Both the position numbers and the translations under genes were made by a program. A stretch of 14,575 nucleotides of DNA from CAZAGT01 sp964484515 (GTDB lineage Bacteria; Desulfobacterota; DSM-4660; Desulfatiglandales; HGW-15). Shown one piece after another: positions 6,264-12,892 of the stretch. Where the stretch lies: NCBI GenBank assembly GCA_964484515.1, contig CAZAGT010000102.1, positions 1 through 14,575 of the forward strand, written 5' to 3'. The notes beneath the pieces were generated by a model. It saw only the letters and a program-made list of their open reading frames with translations. It did no database searches and was not told where the DNA came from. How positions within the stretch are numbered: the first letter of the stretch is position 1; each line of letters starts with the position of its first letter.

Positions 6264-7796
6264 TCAGGGTGTTAGATTTTCGAAGGCGGGCAGTTTATAC
6301 CGGCGGCGAATCTCTTCGTTGATGAGAGGAATTTCATCCGGGTCCAGATAGATCACTCCAGGATACTGCTCCACCTCAATTCGATGAAATCCGTTGACGG
6401 GATCGTCCAGGGCGCGGGGTACATCCTCCAGGCGACCAATAGTCTGGTTGTTGATGGTCTTGATGACCAGGTTGGAAAGATCTTCGTAGCCGACCGTGTA
6501 GGACGTCGGGATGACATCGGAGACAAAGACGATTTTCTCGCGCTCGCCGTTGTCCAGGGCATCCTGGTTAGCCTCGTAGTAAATCAGGTGAGTAGGGGGC
6601 CGAACCGTCTGTCGGGGCTCTGCAAATTCCTTCAAGTAGGGCGCCGTGAGTTCCTGGAGGATGAAGCCACCCATGATGTAATAACGCGGGGCCTTGTCGA
6701 TCACGTAGGGAGGCACAAGGTAGGATTCAGAGGGTCGCCTGTCCAGGATGATCTCAACCGTGACCTCTTCTCCGTCCCGGAAGAGTTTGAGCGTCAGTGT
6801 GTCTCCCACGTAGAACTCGCACCGGACGAGGTGGGCCGCCGCCACCTTGCCGTAAAGGGGATGTTCGTAATTGCCACGGTTATCGAGCGGAAACCCGGCC
6901 GCCTCCAACAGGATATCTCCTGCCCGCAGGCCAGCCTTTTCGGCCGAACTTCCCTTCAATACACTTTCGATGTAAACGCCGCCCATGTCGTCGGTGACGC
7001 CGAGATAGCGCCTCAATTGGGGGTCATCCAGATAAGCCACTCGGGTGGCGGCCACCGGAAACCCCTGGTAATCGCCATCTGCGGCGTCTTTAAGGAAATG
7101 CTCGATAACCGGCGCGGCCACCACGTCGACCGTCTGTGCCTTGGAATCGTAGCGCATCAAGAGACCGGCCAGCCTTCCGTCCTTGACCACGGGCAGGGTG
7201 CTGTTGCCGAAGCGATACTGTAGAGAATTGTTCACCCGGTACGCCAGGAAGTAGTTTCGATAGGGATAGCTCGCCAGTTCAATCGACGTGATGGGTCCCA
7301 CGCTGGGCGTGACGTTACCGTTCGGTTGCACCTGCCAGACGGTGAGCCGGTCACCGAGGACGGCGTCTGTTGTAAGCTCAAGGGGCTCCATGTCTGCCAG
7401 AAAATGCGGGTCCGTCGGCGTGAGCAATGCCAGATTGGCCTCGTAATCGACGACCTCGATTCTGGCGGCACTCTTCACCCGGCTGTCGACTTTCTCGAGT
7501 TCAATATAGCGGTGATTGGCCATCAGCTCCGATGTGACCAGGATTCGCGGGCCTTTCAAGACGGCTCCGATGGCCGTTTTCGTCGAGGGGCGCTTTTTTT
7601 GCCAGGGGACCCTGAAGTGGTACGCTTGCTGAGTCACGTTGACGCGGATCACGGATTTGGCGGCCGAGTTCGTTTCCGGCCCCGTACCGCCGGCCACCGG
7701 CCGTTGAAAGAGAAACGCCGTCACAGCCACCAGAAGAAGACCGCTGGCGGCCCTGCAAAACCCAATTCCTCCCTTGCCGGCGGGACTAATGGACAA
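6264..7796 (-). CDS. Deg9-like pseudoprotease: inactive trypsin-fold domain with PDZ domains
   Basis: A 510-residue exported protein with the same architecture as the upstream Deg-type protease but apparently no proteolytic activity. A hydrophobic segment (about 17-31) followed by VAGG serves as signal peptide or anchor, so it should be periplasmic. In the trypsin-like domain (about 47-237) the active-site His context becomes ILVTSEL (E90 for His), the Asp context becomes EANLALL (N121 for Asp) and GNSGGP becomes GNSTLP (S199 kept, oxyanion loop changed). PDZ1 spans about 243-350 (GGVYIES, AGLRAGDILL), and a second PDZ-like region about 420-495 carries VGYEDLSNLVI, as in plant-type Deg9 proteins. 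The start is TTG 7796: GGAGG lies six bases upstream, and it overlaps the preceding gene's stop by 11 bp, indicating translational coupling. It probably partners or regulates the active protease or binds substrates; this is inference. Confidence 0.85.
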   Translation of the reverse strand: MSISPAGKGGIGFCRAASGLLLVAVTAFLFQRPVAGGTGPETNSAAKSVIRVNVTQQAYHFRVPWQKKRPSTKTAIGAVLKGPRILVTSELMANHRYIELEKVDSRVKSAARIEVVDYEANLALLTPTDPHFLADMEPLELTTDAVLGDRLTVWQVQPNGNVTPSVGPITSIELASYPYRNYFLAYRVNNSLQYRFGNSTLPVVKDGRLAGLLMRYDSKAQTVDVVAAPVIEHFLKDAADGDYQGFPVAATRVAYLDDPQLRRYLGVTDDMGGVYIESVLKGSSAEKAGLRAGDILLEAAGFPLDNRGNYEHPLYGKVAAAHLVRCEFYVGDTLTLKLFRDGEEVTVEIILDRRPSESYLVPPYVIDKAPRYYIMGGFILQELTAPYLKEFAEPRQTVRPPTHLIYYEANQDALDNGEREKIVFVSDVIPTSYTVGYEDLSNLVIKTINNQTIGRLEDVPRALDDPVNGFHRIEVEQYPGVIYLDPDEIPLINEEIRRRYKLPAFENLTP

Positions 7797-9375
7797 TAGT
7801 CTCCTCCCAATCGACGGGGACCATTCGGTCGCCCAGGTACTCTTCCTTTAAGACGCCGTAACCGCGGAGGATGCGCTCACGCGCCTCTTCGACCGCTTTG
7901 CGTTCGAGCACGAGCGGGCGGCTGCGACCAGAAAGCTTGATGACGTAATAATCGACCGGTTCTTTGAAGGCCCGTGAAAGATCCTCCAGCGTCTTCAACT
8001 GCCCCCCGTTGACGCTCTCGACAATGGAATTGACGAAGCTACGCAGGTAGACATTGATCGGATCAGGCAAGACATTGCTAAGGACCACCACCTCAGGCGT
8101 CTCAAGGTAAAGCTCGTTGCTGATGAAGTGGGTGTAGCTATAAAGGATATTGATGTCTTTGATCTTATTGGCCTCCATGAACGGCCGTGAGAGGGGCTGA
8201 AAGACCAGCCCGCCGAAGACCACAAAACGTGGCAGGACGTCGTGGCGGTGGGCTTGGATCTGATAGGGCCAGGGGGTACACGTCGGCGTCGTGACATCCA
8301 TCTCCCGGCCGTCGCGCAGTATGTGCAACCTGACCGAATCCCCTTTGAATTTACGTTCGACGACCTCGGCCATATGAACCTGCTCACCGTCCATCGCCAC
8401 GTATCCATTACTGAATATGGGCAGATCATCGATGGCCAGCAGGACGTCCCCTGCCCGAAGGACGTCGGCGGAGCCGCAAACCTTGCAGATAGTGCTGACA
8501 ACAACCCCATACTCGCCCGGCCCGAGGCCAACCGCACGGCGATAGGCATTGTTGAGCAGGGGGAATACACGGATACATAAGTCTACATAACCATCGTACT
8601 CACCGTCTGCCACGTCCTGCAGGAACCGCTCGATGACGGGGACCGGAATCATGTACCCAACATCTTGGGCAACATTGCCCCGGTACCCCTGGAACGCGAC
8701 CCCGACTACAGCGTTGTCTTGCAGAACGGGTCCACCACTGTTTCCAGGGTTGATGGCCGCGTCGATCTGAATGGTCAGGTGGCTATCCACGCCGGAATGG
8801 GAGTACAGCTGGAAGTCAATGCGTGAGACGACCCCGCGGGTAACTGAAAGGCGCTTGCCGCCGATCGGATAACCCAATACGGAGACGGTTGAATCGAGCG
8901 ATGGTATCCCCCCTAACGGCAAGGGGGCCATATCCTCATAGAAACTCTGATCCGCGATCTCCAGGATCGCCAGATCGGAATCATGGGCAATGAATCTAAC
9001 CTTGGCCTCATATTTTCGAGGGTTACCATCTTTCTCGACGGCTATAAATCGAGCGTCACTGCAAAGATGGGCATTGGTCAGGATCCTGTTGCGGTCGATG
9101 AGAAAGCCGCTGCCGTTGCCGCGCGTGAATCGCCCTGGATTCCATGGGGACGTGTAGTCCGGGCGTTGGGCCGTGACACTGATGCTCACCACGCTCTTAC
9201 GGATCCTGGCTGTATCTTCACGGGGATTTGAACTGTAAGAGAGGTCGGGTAGCAGAAGGGTCAGAAATGTCGTGAAGACCAAGAGGAGGGAAAACGTTGA
9301 TCTTTGCGGACCGTCAAGTCGCCGGAACGAAACTTCGTTGATCACACCAACGTGGTTCTTGTTGAAAAATGCCAA
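7786..9375 (-). CDS. Deg9/HtrA-type serine protease with PDZ domains
   Basis: A 529-residue serine protease of the trypsin-like HtrA/Deg group (S1C), predicted to cut misfolded or specific proteins in the periplasm. An N-terminal hydrophobic segment (about 26-46, after a basic stretch) acts as signal peptide or anchor. The protease domain (about 55-255) has GNGSGFLID, ILTNAHL (H103), DSDLAIL (D134) and NPGNSGGP (S213), so the triad is complete. PDZ1 follows (about 260-362, RAGDVLLAIDD) and contains an unusual CKVC pair (C297, C300). The later FVVFGGLVFQPLSRPF and VVVLSNVLPDPINV-to-VLERKAVEEA segments match the layout of plant-type Deg9 proteases rather than DegP. The start is TTG 9375; upstream purines (GAGGAAAAGG) give only a loosely placed ribosome site, so a start about ten codons further in (a GTG) is possible. 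It is first in a two-gene operon with its degenerate paralogue. Confidence 0.9.
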   Translation of the reverse strand: MAFFNKNHVGVINEVSFRRLDGPQRSTFSLLLVFTTFLTLLLPDLSYSSNPREDTARIRKSVVSISVTAQRPDYTSPWNPGRFTRGNGSGFLIDRNRILTNAHLCSDARFIAVEKDGNPRKYEAKVRFIAHDSDLAILEIADQSFYEDMAPLPLGGIPSLDSTVSVLGYPIGGKRLSVTRGVVSRIDFQLYSHSGVDSHLTIQIDAAINPGNSGGPVLQDNAVVGVAFQGYRGNVAQDVGYMIPVPVIERFLQDVADGEYDGYVDLCIRVFPLLNNAYRRAVGLGPGEYGVVVSTICKVCGSADVLRAGDVLLAIDDLPIFSNGYVAMDGEQVHMAEVVERKFKGDSVRLHILRDGREMDVTTPTCTPWPYQIQAHRHDVLPRFVVFGGLVFQPLSRPFMEANKIKDINILYSYTHFISNELYLETPEVVVLSNVLPDPINVYLRSFVNSIVESVNGGQLKTLEDLSRAFKEPVDYYVIKLSGRSRPLVLERKAVEEARERILRGYGVLKEEYLGDRMVPVDWEETIVH

Positions 9376-9423
9376 AGGCCTTTTCCTCTAAGAGCTGTTG
9401 CTCATTCATTTCCTTGATCGTGC

Positions 9424-9452
9424 CGTTTAACACCCGAGGCGGTTTATGTCAA
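9424..9452 (-). promoter_or_regulatory. Promoter of the Deg protease operon
   Basis: On the minus strand a perfect -35 TTGACA (9452-9447) is followed after 17 bases by TAAACG (9429-9424), preceded by TGT as in extended -10 elements. The -10 itself is weak (3 of 6). Transcription would start near 9417, about 40 bases before the TTG start at 9375. Confidence 0.5.
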
Positions 9453-9551
9453 GGCAACGGAACCGTTCTCCAGTCTGTATAAATCCCGTGACGTAAGGCA
9501 TACCAATGGCCATGGAAGCAAGCTGCATCGCCGCGGAGGTGAGTTGCGCCA

Positions 9552-9579
9552 TTGTCTTTTGGCACATTTCATGTAATAT
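9552..9579 (+). promoter_or_regulatory. Possible promoter of the DUF1566-M23 gene
   Basis: TTGTCT (9552-9557) and TAATAT (9574-9579) are 16 bases apart, each with 4 of 6 consensus positions. They lie about 70 bases upstream of the GTG start at 9648. Together with the opposite promoter at 9424-9452 they make the 272 bp gap a divergent control region. Confidence 0.35.
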
Positions 9580-9647
9580 TCTGCGACCGCGCGCAGCAAC
9601 GAACAGAAGCTTTTTCATGGACCCGAACAGGTACGAAAGGAAGGATT

Positions 9648-11318
9648 GTGCTGAGAAATGCACTGCTGACCACTTTTTTTGTCTTGCTGGCGAACATTGG
9701 GTTTGCAGGAACGGTCATCCTGCCGAAGACCGGCCAACAGTTCAGTTACTACCCGGGAGATGATGGAAGCATCTCGGCAGGTGTCTCTTGGCCCGAACCG
9801 AGGTTCACGGATCATCTGGACGGCACGGTGACGGATGATTTGACCGGCCTGATGTGGACGCGGCATGCCAACCTTCCGGGACAGGCGCTGAAATGGTCTG
9901 CTGCCTTAAGGTACGTGTCGGAGATGAATAAGGGGACCTATCACAACTTCGGGTGGACCGATTGGCGGTTACCCAACGTGAGAGAGCTGGAGACCCTTAT
10001 CGATCATGGCAACACGAGCCCCGCGCTCCCTCTCGACCATCCTTTCGAAGGTATTGAAGCCGCGTCTCCCTATTGGTCGGCGACGACCGTGACATCGTTG
10101 TCTGCCCTCGCCTGGTTTGTAGATGTTGGGCATGGTGGCACCGGTAAGAGCGCCAAGATCCGCAAATACCCCATTTGGCCGGTACGCTCCGGAACCACCT
10201 GTGCACCGGCACAGGTTTTTGAAACCGGCCAGGGCGAATGTTATGATGCGCGTGGTGAGCTGGTCGATTGTGAGGGAACGGGTCAGGACGGGGAGTTTCA
10301 GCGAGGTCTCTCGTGGCAGGAGCCAAGGTTCAGGGATCGGTTCGACGGGACGGTGGTCGACACCTTGACCGGTCTGATGTGGACGAAAGACGCCAACGTG
10401 CGAGGCGGGACGATGGCATGGGCAGCAGCCTGCGAATACGTGGCTGACATGAATGCGGGTAGATACCCTAACCGGGGATACACCGATTGGCGTCTGCCGA
10501 ATCTCGTTGAACTCCGGTCGCTCCTCGATTACGGCAACCCCGAAACGCCGCTTCCTCCAGACCATCCCTTCGATGACGTCCAAGCCTCCTACTACTGGAC
10601 GACAACGAGTTCGGCCGCGAACCCGGCGACCTTGGCTCTCAGCGTCAGGATGTCGATTGGGGACACGTATACCTTCGACAAGGCAAACTACTGCTACGTA
10701 TGGCCCGTTAGAGGGGTCTTTACCTGGCCGGTTCGTCCTCACAGTCTTTCAGCCAGCCATTATGGCTATTGCCATGACTGGCGCACACACCCCCGTGGTT
10801 GCTTTTGGCTCAGTGAGAGCAACGGTGACGTCAACGGTGTCTGGCGTGATGCACAGCCTTTTCAAATGCATCTTTATCGAGGGCATTTCCATCTTGGGGC
10901 CGATTTTAACCGGGGCGGAGCTGATATGGATCGCGGTCAGCCCGTTTATCCGGCGGCGGACGGTGTCGTTACAAGGGTCGTCGAAAACGAGTGCGGGTGG
11001 GGCAACATTGTTTTCCTGAGGCATGACATGCCCTTTGGGGTCTTTACTACGATGTATGCCCATGTGGACTGGCTTGAGACGGGCCCGCCCCCGATGGGAA
11101 TGTATGTTCGTCTCGATCAGCCGATCTGCAATGTCGGAGACGGCTACTGGAACAACCAAGAATGCGACCGTGAAAAGGAAGGTTGCTACCCTTGTCACCT
11201 GCACTTCGAACTGAGGCTCGGGGACGACACAACGATTGGATTGGGCTACAGCAGCGAAAGGGTTGAGATCGGCCCTCAGGGGCAGGTGGACCCCAATGCC
11301 TTTATCATCGCCCATTAG
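9648..11318 (+). CDS. Secreted protein: two DUF1566/Lcl domains fused to an M23 endopeptidase domain
   Basis: Starting at GTG 9648 this is 556 residues, beginning MLRNALLTTFFVLLANIGFAG, a textbook signal peptide likely cut after GFA. AAAGGAAGG (9636-9644) precedes it. The open frame extends back to TTG 9552, but those residues do not resemble a protein start. Two homologous DUF1566 (Lcl C-terminal) units follow, about residues 45-182 and 220-358. Each has SW-EPRF-D, DGTV-D-LTGLMWT, TDWRLPN-EL and YW(S/T)(A/T)T. The C-terminal part (about 405-556) is an M23/LytM-like domain with H415-x3-D419 (HLGAD), H472 (YAH) and H517-x-H519 (CHLHFE), so the zinc site looks complete. M23 enzymes cleave peptidoglycan cross-bridges or Gly-rich peptides. 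A cysteine-bearing insertion (C494, C506, C513, C516) precedes the final motif. It is divergent from the Deg operon. DUF1566 domains probably bind a surface ligand; that role is inferred. Confidence 0.88.
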   Translation: MLRNALLTTFFVLLANIGFAGTVILPKTGQQFSYYPGDDGSISAGVSWPEPRFTDHLDGTVTDDLTGLMWTRHANLPGQALKWSAALRYVSEMNKGTYHNFGWTDWRLPNVRELETLIDHGNTSPALPLDHPFEGIEAASPYWSATTVTSLSALAWFVDVGHGGTGKSAKIRKYPIWPVRSGTTCAPAQVFETGQGECYDARGELVDCEGTGQDGEFQRGLSWQEPRFRDRFDGTVVDTLTGLMWTKDANVRGGTMAWAAACEYVADMNAGRYPNRGYTDWRLPNLVELRSLLDYGNPETPLPPDHPFDDVQASYYWTTTSSAANPATLALSVRMSIGDTYTFDKANYCYVWPVRGVFTWPVRPHSLSASHYGYCHDWRTHPRGCFWLSESNGDVNGVWRDAQPFQMHLYRGHFHLGADFNRGGADMDRGQPVYPAADGVVTRVVENECGWGNIVFLRHDMPFGVFTTMYAHVDWLETGPPPMGMYVRLDQPICNVGDGYWNNQECDREKEGCYPCHLHFELRLGDDTTIGLGYSSERVEIGPQGQVDPNAFIIAH

Positions 11319-11378
11319 CCCGCAACAGAGAGAGCTCTCAACCCTGATGGGACTCCACCTGAACCCTGAGCCCTAACC

Positions 11379-11421
11379 CCCAATCCCTTGTCTTTCTTTG
11401 GCCCCTATTGATTGGGCTTTT
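11379..11421 (+). terminator. Weak possible terminator after the M23 gene
   Basis: CCCAATC (11379-11385) can pair with GATTGGG (11410-11416) across a 24-base loop, followed by CTTTTG. The loop is long and the T-run short. It lies about 60 bases after the M23 gene and before the phosphatase. The same 148 bp gap has a loop-less palindrome GAGAGCTCTC just after the stop codon, of no clear function. Confidence 0.25.
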
Positions 11422-11466
11422 GCTTTCAATTCACCACACACCCTGGACGACTGAAGGGTAAGTCTT

Positions 11467-12141
11467 TTGGCTATACGTATTCTGCTTGTGCGCCACGGTG
11501 AGACCGATTGGAACCTGAAACGCCGTTTTCAGGGCCGGAGTGACATCCCCCTCAACCAAGCGGGTAGGGAGCAGGCACAGGCGCTGGCCCATGCCTTGCG
11601 GGCTGAAAACCTCGTGGCAATTCACTCGAGCCCCCTGGCCCGAGCCAGGGAGACGGCTAACCTTATAGGGGCCTTTCACCCCCAAACGCCATTCTTTGAG
11701 GAGGCCGATCTGATCGAAATGGATTTAGGGGAATTCGACGGCGTGGAGGCCCAAAGCTGGGCAGCGAGCTATCCTGATTTTCGCATAGCCTGGCAAAAGA
11801 ACCCGGCATCGGTCAGGATGCCGGGCGGTGAGAGTCTATTGGACGTCCAGGCTCGGGCGGTAGCCGCCCTGGACCGTATCACGACCCCTTATTCAGAAGG
11901 AAGCTGTCTCTTGGTCTCTGGTCACAATTTTGTCAACCTGAGCATTTTGTGCCACGCTTTAGACATGCCCTTGGACCAATTTCGAGACCTGAAGCAGGGG
12001 AACGCCGCGCTTAACGTCCTGTACAAAGAAAATGAGCAGCTACGTGCGGCAGACATCAATGAACGGTCTCATCTCGTCGGTTCAGAGGGCAACCGTAACA
12101 GGTTGACAAGTAGAGAAGAAGGGAGGAAAATAATAGGATAA
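11467..12141 (+). CDS. Histidine phosphatase family protein (phosphoglycerate mutase-like)
   Basis: A 224-residue branch-1 histidine phosphatase; such enzymes remove phosphate through a phosphohistidine intermediate. The N-terminal LVRHGETDWN (7-16) holds R9 and the phosphorylated H10. SSPLARARETA (54-64) supplies the second arginine (R59), E84 in LIEMDLGEFDG is the likely general acid, and SGHNF (151-155) supplies H153. All catalytic residues are present. The length fits small cobalamin/phosphoglycerate phosphatases such as CobC- or GpmB-like members, but no cobalamin gene is nearby, so the substrate is open. The start is TTG 11467 with AAGGG (11454-11458) eight bases upstream; no ATG precedes the RHG motif. 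There is no signal peptide, so it should be cytoplasmic, unlike the exported proteins around it. The tail after about residue 195 is charged and poorly conserved-looking. Confidence 0.9.
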   Translation: MAIRILLVRHGETDWNLKRRFQGRSDIPLNQAGREQAQALAHALRAENLVAIHSSPLARARETANLIGAFHPQTPFFEEADLIEMDLGEFDGVEAQSWAASYPDFRIAWQKNPASVRMPGGESLLDVQARAVAALDRITTPYSEGSCLLVSGHNFVNLSILCHALDMPLDQFRDLKQGNAALNVLYKENEQLRAADINERSHLVGSEGNRNRLTSREEGRKIIG

Positions 12142-12433
12142 GTTAAGTGATCGAAAATGTTCCATTTAAAGTCCTTGGAAGCCTAGAACCAGAAGAAAGA
12201 GCCCTCTCGAGTGCCTGGACGAAGACGTAAGCGAGGGATGGGTCTCAGGTCTGAGCTAAGATGCCGAACGCTTCCGGATGGTGGCTCCGCACGAGTAAGG
12301 TACTAAATTTGCAAGTGTAAACAAGGATCAGCCTCTGTGCTTACGAAAAGGGACCCGGAAGCGCGGGGCCGGAATGAAGGACCGACGACCATCAAGTGAA
12401 GCGTTTCGTTCAATTGAGGTCTCATTTCTCGAT
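12142..12433. other. Gene-free stretch without recognised features
   Basis: The roughly 300 bases between the phosphatase and the small secreted protein contain no convincing coding frame. A short inverted repeat CTCAG-GT-CTGAG near 12245-12256 is the only structure that stands out, and there is no T-run after it. The minus-strand frame at 12328-12513 runs into the real gene's signal peptide and is a shadow. A promoter for the next gene presumably lies here, but none could be picked confidently. A structured RNA cannot be excluded by eye. Confidence 0.4.
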
Positions 12434-12447
12434 AGGAGGAGAAAGTG

Positions 12448-12831
12448 ATGAAAACAAGATTTATCATTTTGGGTGCCTTGCTTTGTCTGGCACCCGGCCT
12501 TGCTCAGGCACAAGATTCCACGATTTACTGGCCCTTCACGGTTCTTAGTGTCAATGAGGCCATCGTCGAGGACGTGGTCATCGAAGGCGACGACATCTAC
12601 GTGAAGATAAATCCGGACTACTGGGACGTCGACCTCAGCGTCAAGCTCTCAAATGAATATATGGAGAACTACCGCTCCTGGTTGAACGGCGGCATGGAAA
12701 TGCCGATCAAAGTGTATCACTCGCAGATAAGGAATAAACAGGGGCACACCTATCGGATCAACACGACCGCCAAATTCGTCGAATACTGGTATAATGGGGA
12801 GCTGATCCTCCATCTCGAGAGATTGGAGTAA
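12448..12831 (+). CDS. Small secreted protein of unknown function
   Basis: A 127-residue protein starting at ATG 12448, with a near-perfect AGGAGGAG at 12434-12441 six bases upstream. A GTG directly before it is less well spaced. The first ~22 residues (MKTRFIILGALLCLAPGLAQAQ) form a clear signal peptide with cleavage after AQA, so the mature ~105-residue protein is exported, probably to the periplasm. The mature part is acidic and rich in aromatic residues (YWPF, DYWDVD, MENYRSWLNGG, VEYWYNGEL) and has an alternating hydrophobic pattern suggesting beta strands. It contains no cysteine and no known catalytic motif. I do not recognise the family. It is followed 17 bp later by a strong terminator, so its transcript ends here. 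The strong ribosome site, signal peptide and terminator make it a convincing real gene despite the missing annotation. Confidence 0.8.
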   Translation: MKTRFIILGALLCLAPGLAQAQDSTIYWPFTVLSVNEAIVEDVVIEGDDIYVKINPDYWDVDLSVKLSNEYMENYRSWLNGGMEMPIKVYHSQIRNKQGHTYRINTTAKFVEYWYNGELILHLERLE

Positions 12832-12847
12832 CGGCCCTGATCACCTT

Positions 12848-12887
12848 CCCCTGCCTCGGTTTTCTGATCGAGGTGGGGGGCTTTTCC
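12848..12887 (+). terminator. Rho-independent terminator
   Basis: CCCCTGCCTCG (12848-12858) pairs with CGAGGTGGGGG (12869-12879), giving 11 base pairs of which two are G-T, with a 10-base loop, then G, CTTTT and CCCTT. It lies 17 bp after the small secreted protein gene and just before the end of the convergent aspartic-protease gene. On the opposite strand no T-run follows the stem, so it acts for the + strand. Confidence 0.75.
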
Positions 12888-12892
12888 CTTGG

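Noticed and set aside
6384..7223. 279-codon plus-strand open frame
   Set aside because: It lies fully antisense to the pseudoprotease gene, shows no domain or membrane pattern, and mirrors the codons of a clear PDZ protein.
7995..8570. 191-codon minus-strand open frame
   Set aside because: It is another frame of the Deg protease gene on the same strand and is rich in Ser and Arg, as expected of a shadow frame.
9969..10742. 257-codon minus-strand open frame
   Set aside because: It is antisense to the two DUF1566 units, which are internally repeated and clearly coding on the plus strand.
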